Source of the DNA: an uncultured Clostridium sp.
Lineage (GTDB): Bacteria; Bacillota; Clostridia; Lachnospirales; Lachnospiraceae
Assembly (NCBI GenBank): GCA_900553925.1
Contig: USFH01000056.1
Span: 1 to 12,421, forward strand
Direction of reading: 5' to 3'
DNA length: 12,421 nucleotides
How positions within the stretch are numbered: the stretch's first letter is position 1; each line of letters opens with the position of its first letter. The notes under the pieces were generated by a model. That model saw only the letters and a list, made by a program, of their open reading frames with translations. It was not told the origin of the DNA and searched no databases. Below are positions 1-7,792 of this stretch, piece by piece. The position numbers and the translations under genes were made by a program.

Positions 1-3000
1 CAAATACATTCACAGTCACGGTACAGGATACAAAGCAGAATGGGCAGATTGTCCTGACAAAGAATGATAAGAATGGAGTTGTGTTACCGGGAGCTGAATT
101 CACCTTATATAAGGATGGGCTGGAAGTTACGAAAGTGAATTCGGATGCATCCGGTAAGGTTGAGTTTACCGGACTGGCATATGGAACGTATACAGTTCAG
201 GAGACGAAAGCACCGAGTGTAACAGGCAAGACATACATCATGGATCCGACGATTTATACGATAGAAGTGGTAAGTGATACGAAGAATAAGGTCATATCAC
301 CGGCATCTGTATCAAATAACGGACAGTTGGTTTCATCTTCAAACAGTCTTGTGACGGTAACCAATGATGAGCAGGTAACAACCCCTCCGAATATCAGCTT
401 TAAGCTGTTAAAGCAGAGAAGGGATGGCGTGACATCTGCTGTACATGCATTGGATGGAGCAACGTTTGGTTTCTATGAGATCAAGACTGGTGGAACAGAA
501 AAACTGCTTGCAACAGCTACCAGTGGTAATGACGGCATGGTTTATTTCCGCCAGATTAATATTGAAAGCTGTGCCAGCGATTCAACCTTTGTTGTTCGTG
601 AACTGCATGCACCAGCAGGATATAAGAAATCAGATATAGATTATGTTCTAGGTAGTACGAAGCAAGATTTAACAGACTATGCGGATGTTCCGAGTAGCGG
701 AAGTTCCGGCAAGAGTGATGAACAGATATTATGGATGCTTGAAAAGTCCGTAAATCAGAATGCACCATCTAAGGCAACGGTTGTAAATGAGCAGATACTT
801 GGACGTGTCTATGTAAAGAAGACTTCTTCTTATGATAATACGGCACTTGCAGGTGCGGAATTTACGCTGTATAAGGAAGATGGAACAACTCAGGTAAGTG
901 GAATAAATATAACGAATCCACAGACAACAGACGCGACAGGCGGGGTAACATTCAAGAATCTTCCACTCGGTAAATATGTGGTGAAGGAGACAAAGGCTCC
1001 GAAGGGATATGTCGTTTCTACAGAGACACAGACGGTAACGATCAGCGATGAAACATTGCAGAACCTGACGTTCAAAGATGATCGGATTGACTTGAGTATC
1101 AGCAAGCTGGCAGTTGGCGGAAGCGTAGAACTCCAGGGAGCAAAGTTTAAGATTACAAAGACAGATGGAACAGAAGTAATTCCGGAGTGGACAAGCTCTA
1201 CAACGCCAAAGAAGATATCTTATTCTGCGTTGGAGACAGGTGTAAATTATGTATTAAAAGAGACAAGTGCACCGGCAGGGTATGCATATTCAGCGGATAT
1301 TCAGTTTGAAATCAAGGCAGATGGAACGATTTCAATAACCAATCCTGCAGTAAATGCTTCTGTAGCCGCTCAGACACTTGTGATGCGGGATGCACCGATT
1401 GCCATTTCGGTTGCAAAGGTAGATGTATCCAATGCGTCTCTATCGAATGCGATACTTGCAGTCATTGATGCAGCAAGTGGTAAAGAACTGGAACGGTTCA
1501 CGACGAATGGAACAGCCCATGCACTGGATATGAGCAAGATTACAGTTCCGGCAGATAATACAAAGAAAGATTATATTCTGCGTGAGATTTCTGCTCCAAC
1601 CGGATATGAAATTGCAGAGGATATTATCTTTGCGGTAGATAGAGCCGGAACTGTTTACACGAAGGGTACAGCTGGAAATTATATACCGGTAAGTGCAGTT
1701 GGTACAGTCGGTACAACGGCGACTCTGACCATGACGGATAAGAAAAAGCCGGAGGGAACGATTTATATTCGTAAACTGACACCAACAGGTAATGCTTTGA
1801 GTGGTGCAAATTTTAAAATATATAAGGAAACGGATGATATAACGACAGCATCACCGGTTGTATCGTTTGAATCTGGAATGACACCAAAAGCAATTAAAGT
1901 AGATGATACTGGAAATGCAGCAGAGACATTGAAAGCTGGGGAAAAATATAAACTTGTAGAAACCTCAGCACCGGCTGGATATCTTGTTGCAAAAGAGATT
2001 ACATTTACCGTGACAAAGAATGCAAGCGCGCAGTACAGAATTACAACGATTTCCGATTCGAATAGTCTGAATGGAGATCAGGTAACAATCATGGTGACAG
2101 ATCAGCCATTGTCACTTCGAATTAAGAAGGAGACGAGCTCTGGGGATCTGCTTGCAGGAGCAACCCTGAAATTATATGAAGGAACTGCTGCAGACGAAGC
2201 AAAGCTGGTAGAGGAGTTTACGACAAACCGTACGAATATGCATACGGTTGAATTTACAAAGCTGAAGGCAGGGCAGAATTATCTGCTTGTAGAGACGGCC
2301 GCTCCAAATGGATTCCTCAAGTCTGGTGACATCAAGTTTACGATTGGGGCAGATGGAACGATTACCAAACAATATCTGCAGCAGGAAAATGGTACATGGA
2401 AAGAAAGTCGTGTGTCAGGAAATACAGTAATCATGACGGATGACGAAGAAGCGGTTACACTCTGTAAGATTGATGCTGGTACAAATAGTAACCTGGCTGG
2501 GGCAACGGTGAGATTAGAATCAGTTACATATGGTTCCTATGGTGTGAGTGGATATGATCGGAATTTCACACCACAGACATTCACGACAACCAATGATGTG
2601 ATTTCGCTGGATGCAAATCTGTTCCATACAGGATGTGTCTATCAGTTGTCTGAGATAACGGCACCAACCGGTTATGGATATGCGAAGAATGTAGTGTTCT
2701 TATATACAGATGACCATCGTGTGCAGTATCTTACAAGCTCGAATACAGGGCATGATCGCACGGTTTATATGTTTGATGAACCAATTGAATTAAGTGTTCA
2801 TAAGAAGAACAGCGTGACGAATGGATATGTGAAAGATGCGAAGTTACAGATCCTTGATGATGCAGGAACAGTTGTTACAAGCTGGACGACCGGAAATGAT
2901 GCGAAGGCAGTTGGTGGTAAGCTTACAGCACCGGCAACCGGACGTAAGAAATATACATTGCAGGAGATTAAAACGCCGAAGGGATATACAAAAGCAAATG

Positions 3001-4235
3001 ATATCAGTTTTGAGGTTGCTTCGGATGGAACGATTTATATCGCTGATGCAAATGGCAATTATACACAGGCAGTGACAGAGATTACGATGCACGATGAGCC
3101 ACAGCTTCAGGTCATCAAGCAGAATCCGGACGGGGATGTAGTCGCAGGTGCGACACTTACGATCACGAAGAAGGATGATACAGCATTTACCCCAATCACA
3201 TGGGTAAGTACAGATGAACCAAAGGTATTTGATAACAGTCAGTTTGCTCCGGATGAGACATATATACTGACAGAGACGAAAGCACCGGATGGATATGGAT
3301 ATGCAAAGCCGGTTTCATTTACAATCGGAGCAGATGGCACAGTCAAGGCAGATGGTAAAGTTGTTGCAAATCATACAATTGGTATGACAGATACACCAAT
3401 TGAGGTTGTATTTGAGAAGCAGGATGCGGACAGCAAGCGTACGATCGCGGGCGCGCAGATTGCAATTCAGGATGCGGCAGGGGATGTGGTTTACACATTC
3501 ACAACGACAGAGAGCGCAGTCGCGATTCCGAAGGAAGTGCTTCGGGCACCGGCCAAAGAGGGCGTGCTTGCGAACTATACATTTGTAGAGCTTTCAGCAC
3601 CGTTTGGATATGAAAAGGCAGAACCGGTAGCGTTTGCGATTGATTCGGAGGGAAATGTATATGCAAAGAATCCGGAGAACGGAGAGATGACATTACTTTC
3701 CTCACTTGGAATTAAGGCATTGATCATGTATGATGCACCGGATTATCTGTATATCAGTAAGGTGGATGCGACGAATTCAGAAGAGATTGACGGAGCGAAA
3801 CTTGCAATCCGGGATGCGGATGGAAATGAGATTGTTTCATGGGAGTCTTCGAAGAAGGACGGCGCAAAGAAGCTTGGTATCGGTAAATATTTTGAGGCGG
3901 ATAAGGAATACACGCTGAACGAGGTAGAAGCACCGAAGGGATATGAGCTTGCGCAGCCAATCGTGTTCAAAATTGATACGGACAATGTGATCTACGTGAA
4001 GGATGCGGGTGGAGCATTCACGGCGGTTACAGATCGGACAATTGTGATGAAGGATCTGCCGTCAACATCAGTTGTGACTACAGAGACAACAACCACGACA
4101 ACCACCACTTCTTCAAACACTTCGAAGAAGACAGGCGATACAGCGCCGGTTGCACCGATTACCGTAGTAATGCTTGTTGCAGCCGTTGGAATTATCATTC
4201 TGGGTGTTGTCAAGAAGAAACGAAACGATAAGTAA
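1..4235 (+). CDS. Giant SpaA/Cna-B repeat cell-wall surface protein (5' partial)
   Basis: The reading frame is open from nt 3, so the true start lies upstream; the GTG at nt 81 sits inside a domain and is not a start. At least 1,410 residues are visible. Twelve complete SpaA/Cna-B-like prealbumin-fold domains follow one another, each with a first-strand Lys (for example VYVKKTS, LSISKLA, LYISKVD), an E-box (ETKAPKGY, EISAPTGY, ELSAPFGY) and a closing Asn or Asp. The tail of one more domain (VTVQD) is visible at the left edge. A Thr-rich linker follows, then SKKTGD, a hydrophobic segment and KKKRNDK, which is the layout of a sortase-anchored protein. In this family such domains form stiff stalks of adhesins or pilins, locked by internal Lys-Asn/Asp isopeptide bonds. 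The binding head, if any, would be upstream. The ligand is unknown. The gene ends in a strong terminator, so it is transcribed separately from the downstream MATE gene. Confidence 0.93.
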   Translation, partial: NTFTVTVQDTKQNGQIVLTKNDKNGVVLPGAEFTLYKDGLEVTKVNSDASGKVEFTGLAYGTYTVQETKAPSVTGKTYIMDPTIYTIEVVSDTKNKVISPASVSNNGQLVSSSNSLVTVTNDEQVTTPPNISFKLLKQRRDGVTSAVHALDGATFGFYEIKTGGTEKLLATATSGNDGMVYFRQINIESCASDSTFVVRELHAPAGYKKSDIDYVLGSTKQDLTDYADVPSSGSSGKSDEQILWMLEKSVNQNAPSKATVVNEQILGRVYVKKTSSYDNTALAGAEFTLYKEDGTTQVSGINITNPQTTDATGGVTFKNLPLGKYVVKETKAPKGYVVSTETQTVTISDETLQNLTFKDDRIDLSISKLAVGGSVELQGAKFKITKTDGTEVIPEWTSSTTPKKISYSALETGVNYVLKETSAPAGYAYSADIQFEIKADGTISITNPAVNASVAAQTLVMRDAPIAISVAKVDVSNASLSNAILAVIDAASGKELERFTTNGTAHALDMSKITVPADNTKKDYILREISAPTGYEIAEDIIFAVDRAGTVYTKGTAGNYIPVSAVGTVGTTATLTMTDKKKPEGTIYIRKLTPTGNALSGANFKIYKETDDITTASPVVSFESGMTPKAIKVDDTGNAAETLKAGEKYKLVETSAPAGYLVAKEITFTVTKNASAQYRITTISDSNSLNGDQVTIMVTDQPLSLRIKKETSSGDLLAGATLKLYEGTAADEAKLVEEFTTNRTNMHTVEFTKLKAGQNYLLVETAAPNGFLKSGDIKFTIGADGTITKQYLQQENGTWKESRVSGNTVIMTDDEEAVTLCKIDAGTNSNLAGATVRLESVTYGSYGVSGYDRNFTPQTFTTTNDVISLDANLFHTGCVYQLSEITAPTGYGYAKNVVFLYTDDHRVQYLTSSNTGHDRTVYMFDEPIELSVHKKNSVTNGYVKDAKLQILDDAGTVVTSWTTGNDAKAVGGKLTAPATGRKKYTLQEIKTPKGYTKANDISFEVASDGTIYIADANGNYTQAVTEITMHDEPQLQVIKQNPDGDVVAGATLTITKKDDTAFTPITWVSTDEPKVFDNSQFAPDETYILTETKAPDGYGYAKPVSFTIGADGTVKADGKVVANHTIGMTDTPIEVVFEKQDADSKRTIAGAQIAIQDAAGDVVYTFTTTESAVAIPKEVLRAPAKEGVLANYTFVELSAPFGYEKAEPVAFAIDSEGNVYAKNPENGEMTLLSSLGIKALIMYDAPDYLYISKVDATNSEEIDGAKLAIRDADGNEIVSWESSKKDGAKKLGIGKYFEADKEYTLNEVEAPKGYELAQPIVFKIDTDNVIYVKDAGGAFTAVTDRTIVMKDLPSTSVVTTETTTTTTTTSSNTSKKTGDTAPVAPITVVMLVAAVGIIILGVVKKKRNDK
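45..1079 (+). repeat. SpaA domains 1-3, classical type
   Basis: Three tandem protein domains span about 45-365, 366-788 and 789-1079. Domains 1 and 3 have the classical SpaA core: Lys in strand A, then LPGAEFTLYK or LAGAEFTLYK, then a G-x-V-x-F-x-x-L-x-x-G-x-Y-x-V segment, then the E-box. Domain 2 is longer (about 140 residues), with an inserted Ser/Gly/Asp-rich stretch near nt 650-760. The closing acceptor residue is Asn in domains 1 and 2 (codons 363 and 786) and Asp in domain 3 (codon 1077). The repetition is at protein level; I see no long near-identical DNA repeats, so recent duplication is unlikely. Confidence 0.8.
1080..4055 (+). repeat. SpaA domains 4-12, variant type
   Basis: Nine tandem domains span about 1080-1391, 1392-1739, 1740-2102, 2103-2441, 2442-2777, 2778-3095, 3096-3392, 3393-3734 and 3735-4055. 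They keep the Lys, the E-box Glu and the closing acidic residue. They differ from domains 1-3 in the middle strand, which reads roughly (W/F)-x-(S/T) (PEWTSS, ERFTTN, VSFESG, EEFTTN, QTFTTT, TSWTTG, ITWVST, YTFTTT, VSWESS), and in ending mostly on M-x-D-x-P. Domains 5, 9, 11 and 12 share an extra G-x-(V/I)-Y-x-K-like hairpin before the last strand. All nine acceptors are Asp. Confidence 0.75.
4065..4232 (+). other. Thr-rich wall linker and atypical sortase sorting signal
   Basis: After domain 12 comes a linker with a run of eight consecutive Thr (4086-4109), encoded by mixed ACA/ACC/ACG/ACT codons. SKKTGD follows at 4122-4139, then a hydrophobic segment containing VVMLVAAVGIIILGVV and a basic KKKRNDK tail. 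This tripartite pattern is the cell-wall sorting signal known from LPXTG proteins. Here the Leu-Pro of LPXTG is replaced by Ser-Lys, leaving only K-T-G-D. The part is clear; which sortase would use it is not. Confidence 0.8.
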
Positions 4236-4247
4236 ATAAGATTTACG

Positions 4248-4276
4248 AAGAAGGGCTTTCCATAAGCCCTTCTTTT
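4248..4276 (+). terminator. Rho-independent terminator of the surface protein gene
   Basis: A perfect 11-bp stem (4248-4258, AAGAAGGGCTT, paired with 4264-4274, AAGCCCTTCTT) has a 5-nt loop and is followed by a short T run (4273-4276). It begins 12 nt after the TAA stop. The T tail is short, but the stem is long and G/C-rich at its core. It separates the adhesin from the MATE gene. Confidence 0.85.
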
Positions 4277-4301
4277 AAGTAAACAGAAGGATTTTTCATA
4301 G

Positions 4302-5639
4302 ATGAAACAAACATATTATAAGACAGCTCTGCGGTCGCTGATCAGCCTGTCCATTCCGACGATCTTGGAAGAAGTTCTGTCGACACTGCTGCAATATGTC
4401 GATACGGCGATGGTGGGACATCTGGGCGAGAAAGCGACAGCGGCGGTCAGTACGACAGCAACGATTGGCTGGCTGATTCACTCGATTCCAAGTGCGATTG
4501 CAGTTGCTGTGCTGGCAATTGCGTCGAAGGCAAATGGAGCCGGGGACGAAACGAAACTGAAGAAGCTGGCGGGACAATCAATACTATATGCATTTACAAT
4601 TGGTGCGCTGTTGGAGATAATCGTGCTTGTACTGTCTCCGTATATTCCGGTTTGGATGGGCGTTGAACCAGAGATTGTAAAACCGGCAAGCACATATTTC
4701 ACGATTACGAGCATTTCGCTCATATTCCGGGCAGCCTCCCGTGTGTTCTCGGCGATGATACGATCCATCAAGGATACAAAGTCTCCGATGTTTATCAGTG
4801 TGGGTGAAAATGCACTGAATATTGTATTAAATACCGTATTTATTTACGGATTGAATCTCGGCGTGACAGGTGCGGCAATTGCATCCTGCATCAGCTTTGG
4901 AATCGGCGGCATCGCAATGTTTCTGCTGATGCTTGGCAAGACGAAGCTTCGCCCGTCAAAATCTGATATAAAACCCGACCGGGAGATTTTGGCGGAGACA
5001 TTTACAATCGGACTTCCGGCACTTGGGACGACATTCGTCAGCTGCTTCGGATACATTGCGTTTGCGCGGATGGTATCCGGCATGGGAACGACGATATTTG
5101 CGGCACATTCGATTGCTATTACAGCGGAGCAGATCGTCTATATTCCGGGATATGGACTGCGTGTGGCGACAAGTACTCTGATTGGAAATGCACTTGGAAT
5201 GAAGGACAGCAGGAAACTGAAGGCGATAGAGAAGGTGTCGATCCTGATTACACTATTGATCATGGGTGTAAACGGAATCGGACTTTATCTATTTGCGCAT
5301 CCATTTATGCGCGTGTTCACGAACTCGGTAAATGCCGCGCGAATCGGAAGCGAGATGTTGCGACTGGTGGCATTCTCGGAGCCGTTCTTCGGACTGATGA
5401 TCGTCTTAGAAGGTATCTCCTATGGTATGGGGCGCACGAAGCATGTGTTTGCGTGTGAGGCGGTCAGCATGTGGGGAATCCGGATACTTGGTACATTCTT
5501 GTGCGTAAATGTGTTCGGGCTGGGATTAAGAGCGGTCTGGCTTTGTATGATCGCGGATAATATATGTAAGGCGGTCTTGCTGTATATGTTCCGACCGCGG
5601 ATCATGGGTTCCGGAGATTGTTGTATCAAGAGACAATAG
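4302..5639 (+). CDS. MATE family efflux transporter
   Basis: The 445-residue membrane protein has the size and about twelve hydrophobic segments expected of a MATE (multi-antimicrobial and toxic compound extrusion) exporter. These proteins expel cationic drugs or metabolites in exchange for Na+ or H+. The N-terminal region carries family-typical sequence (SIPTILEEVLSTLLQYVDTA followed by MVGHLG at residues 37-42), and the second half repeats the fold (residues about 230-440). The ATG at 4302 has AGAAGG at 4285-4290, 11 nt upstream. It lies just downstream of the adhesin terminator, so it needs its own promoter, but I could not find a convincing one in 4236-4301. The substrate cannot be predicted. 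Nothing ties it to the molybdenum genes. Confidence 0.92.
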   Translation: MKQTYYKTALRSLISLSIPTILEEVLSTLLQYVDTAMVGHLGEKATAAVSTTATIGWLIHSIPSAIAVAVLAIASKANGAGDETKLKKLAGQSILYAFTIGALLEIIVLVLSPYIPVWMGVEPEIVKPASTYFTITSISLIFRAASRVFSAMIRSIKDTKSPMFISVGENALNIVLNTVFIYGLNLGVTGAAIASCISFGIGGIAMFLLMLGKTKLRPSKSDIKPDREILAETFTIGLPALGTTFVSCFGYIAFARMVSGMGTTIFAAHSIAITAEQIVYIPGYGLRVATSTLIGNALGMKDSRKLKAIEKVSILITLLIMGVNGIGLYLFAHPFMRVFTNSVNAARIGSEMLRLVAFSEPFFGLMIVLEGISYGMGRTKHVFACEAVSMWGIRILGTFLCVNVFGLGLRAVWLCMIADNICKAVLLYMFRPRIMGSGDCCIKRQ

Positions 5640-5721
5640 TCTGAAAGCACCGTTGTGAAATGATTTGTTATTTGGAAAATAGTATGATTCAAATGGAAAT
5701 AAATGATGAAGGAGAGGTACA

Positions 5722-6708
5722 GTGAGTAATAGTGCATCTGATCCGATACAATTTTATCTGGCACCGATGGAATCCGTGACAGGGTATGTGTACCGGAATG
5801 TGTATCATGCGATGTTTGGCGATATGGATAAATACGTGACGCCGTTCATCGCACCATCGAAGAAGAAAATATTGAAGACAAGAGAGCGGAAGGATGTAGC
5901 ACCGGAGCATAACCGGGGCATGTATGTCGTGCCGCAGATTCTGACGAACGATGCAGAACAGTTTCTTACGACATGTAATATGCTGTCAGAGCTTGGCTAT
6001 CGGGAGGTAAATCTGAATCTGGGTTGTCCGATGGCAACGGTCGTATCGAAGAAGAAAGGAAGCGGATTCTTAGAGGATCCGGAGCGGTTAGACCGGTTCT
6101 TTGATGCGGTGTTCGAGGGGATGGCAAAATTGCCGGAAGAAGATAGATGTGAAATCTCTGTAAAGACGCGGATTGGAGTGGAATTTCCGGAGGAATTTGA
6201 GGACATCCTGCAGATCTATAACCGGTATCCAATCTCCGAGGTGATGATCCATCCACGTCTGCAGAATGATTTCTATAACAATCATCCTAATCTCGATATA
6301 TTTGCGGAAACATTGCAACAATGTGTGCATCCAATCTGTTATAACGGAGATATCTTCACGGCGGAAGATTATCGGGTGTTCCGGGAGAGGTTCCCACAGG
6401 TAGACCGTATCATGCTTGGAAGAGGTGTGATTGCGAATCCGGGGCTGGTACGGGAGATTCGGACAGGGCAGCCGGTGACAACGGCAGAGTTGAAGGAATA
6501 CCATGACCGGCTCTATGCCGGATACCGGGAAGAAATGGACTGCGAGCGGGATGCGCTCTTCAAAATGAAGGAAGTGTGGTTCTATCTTGGGAAGATGTTC
6601 CCGGAAGCAGAGCGGGAGCTTAAGAAGGTGAAGAAGGCAGACCGGCCGGAGGAGTACCTGGCTGCGGTGAGAAGTGTATTTACTTTGCCAGTGCATGCGC
6701 CGCAATAA
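5722..6708 (+). CDS. tRNA-dihydrouridine synthase (Dus family)
   Basis: This 328-residue flavoenzyme reduces specific uridines in tRNA to dihydrouridine, using FMN and NADPH. The sequence shows the Dus TIM barrel in order: the FMN-binding LAPMESVTG at residues 13-21, NLGCPMATVVSKKKGSGFL with the catalytic Cys102, SVKTRIG with Lys148, MIHPR with His177, NGDI around 208-211, and MLGRG at 231-235. The start is GTG at 5722, supported by GGAGAGG at 5711-5717; no upstream in-frame ATG fits as well. The position it modifies (DusA, B or C type) cannot be told from these motifs, so no symbol is given. Its last 29 bp overlap the 3' end of the opposite-strand NTPase-MocA gene, and no terminator is visible there. 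Confidence 0.93.
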   Translation: MSNSASDPIQFYLAPMESVTGYVYRNVYHAMFGDMDKYVTPFIAPSKKKILKTRERKDVAPEHNRGMYVVPQILTNDAEQFLTTCNMLSELGYREVNLNLGCPMATVVSKKKGSGFLEDPERLDRFFDAVFEGMAKLPEEDRCEISVKTRIGVEFPEEFEDILQIYNRYPISEVMIHPRLQNDFYNNHPNLDIFAETLQQCVHPICYNGDIFTAEDYRVFRERFPQVDRIMLGRGVIANPGLVREIRTGQPVTTAELKEYHDRLYAGYREEMDCERDALFKMKEVWFYLGKMFPEAERELKKVKKADRPEEYLAAVRSVFTLPVHAPQ

Positions 6709-7792
6709 CCTCCATTGCCTGCATATCCTCTGGTGTGTCGATGTCTGCTAGCTCATAGTGTTGTGTAACCGGTAGGAGCTTTACATGTTCCCTGTGGTTT
6801 AAAATCACAGTATTGCCGCCATGTTTTGGAGGTAGCGCAGAAAGTTCATCAAAGTAAGCAGATGGAAAAACAACTGGGGAACCGGCAGTATTCTGATCGC
6901 AAGTCCGCCAGATCGTATCGGGTGCATTTTGGGCGCAGAAAAGCAATGCACCGATTGTCTCCCGTGAGACGAGCGGCTGGTCTGAAGGCAGGAACAGGCA
7001 GTGGCTTGCTTTGTTTTTTATTGCACCGGTTCCAAGCCGGATCATATCGTTCCGGTCCGGCAGATTATGCAGAAGAAATGGGATATCCTGTTTCTTACAC
7101 ATATGTGCAATTTCCGGGTGGATCGTCACAACCAACCGGTTTTGCCCAAGCATTTCGGTCGCATCAAACGCGTATGCAATCAGTGGTTTTCCATAAAAAT
7201 CTGTGAGGAGTTTATTGGCACCGAAGCGTTTGCTTTTTCCGGATGCCATGATGATACAGAACGCGTCTCCATAAGGCTTACCTAAATCTACGAGAAAACA
7301 ATCATCCCGCTTGCAGAGAGAGTCCAGGAAAGGAAGTTTTTGTTTACGGACAACTAACAGTACATGTTTGGCTGCGAGCAGACGGGAAATTGCTTCCTGA
7401 TACGCAGGCATTGTCTGTTCCAGATAACCGGTTTCGTCGATGGTTATCCAGTCGGATGGATGACGGATACACATATCCAGAAATCCGATGCCTTTTGTGA
7501 GAAATGCTTCCGGAACCGGTTGCATTTTGTTTGTGTTTCCAGGTGCATCTGCCTGATATCTTCCAATTTGGACAGTCTCGCCTGACAGGTTTTCTTTCAT
7601 ATAGACCCCATCTTCGGGTACTACATAGGATGTAAGCCCGGGCATTGGTTGTGGAAAAAGGGCAGAAAGAAGCGTGGACTTTCCGCTTCCGCGGCTTCCG
7701 GTCAGAATCAGATGCTTTTTGCTGCTAGCGCGAAAAGATCTCCAGATACAATTTGCGGTTGACCTGTATGCAGGCATCTCGATACCGTTCAT
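6680..7792 (-). CDS. Fusion: P-loop NTPase + MobA/MocA-like molybdenum cofactor nucleotidyltransferase
   Basis: Two domains are visible in 370 residues. Residues about 27-170 form a P-loop NTPase resembling the THEP1 (NTPase_1) group, with Walker A GSRGSGKST at 32-40 and a Walker B-like ITIDETGYLE at 116-125. Residues about 178-365 form a MobA/MocA-type NTP transferase: IMASGKSKRFGANKLL at 181-196 (nucleotide-binding loop), SDQPLV at 270-275, GSPVVFPSAYFDEL around 304-317 and DIDTPED at 350-356. MocA-like enzymes add CMP (or GMP in MobA) to molybdopterin. The CMP form usually serves xanthine dehydrogenase-type hydroxylases, which matches the divergent genes. The ATG at 7792 overlaps the regulator gene by 68 nt; Met6 (7777) is an alternative, and the P-loop begins only at residue 32. 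It is the last gene of the operon. The NTPase role is unknown; cofactor loading or insertion is a guess. Confidence 0.85.
   Translation of the reverse strand: MNGIEMPAYRSTANCIWRSFRASSKKHLILTGSRGSGKSTLLSALFPQPMPGLTSYVVPEDGVYMKENLSGETVQIGRYQADAPGNTNKMQPVPEAFLTKGIGFLDMCIRHPSDWITIDETGYLEQTMPAYQEAISRLLAAKHVLLVVRKQKLPFLDSLCKRDDCFLVDLGKPYGDAFCIIMASGKSKRFGANKLLTDFYGKPLIAYAFDATEMLGQNRLVVTIHPEIAHMCKKQDIPFLLHNLPDRNDMIRLGTGAIKNKASHCLFLPSDQPLVSRETIGALLFCAQNAPDTIWRTCDQNTAGSPVVFPSAYFDELSALPPKHGGNTVILNHREHVKLLPVTQHYELADIDTPEDMQAMEVIAAHALAK

Noticed and set aside
81..83. GTG as the start of the surface protein
   Set aside because: The frame is open back to nt 3 and the upstream residues (GQIVLTKNDKNG) are the missing first strand of the same SpaA domain, including its Lys.
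4077..4124. ACA/ACC-rich stretch as a phase-variable simple repeat
   Set aside because: The Thr codons are mixed and no single unit repeats regularly, so slippage is not strongly suggested; it reads as an ordinary Thr-rich linker.
4236..4301. Promoter for the MATE gene
   Set aside because: The best pairing (TTTCCA with TAAACA, 17 bp apart) is weak and overlaps the terminator hairpin, so it is not called.
5640..5721. Promoter for the dihydrouridine synthase (TATGAT at 5683-5688)
   Set aside because: A fair -10 box, but no acceptable -35 at 16-18 bp; co-transcription with the MATE gene is equally possible.
6088..6705. 205-codon open frame antisense to the dihydrouridine synthase gene
   Set aside because: It is Arg/His/Leu/Pro-rich with no recognisable motif, and the opposite strand carries a complete, motif-rich enzyme.
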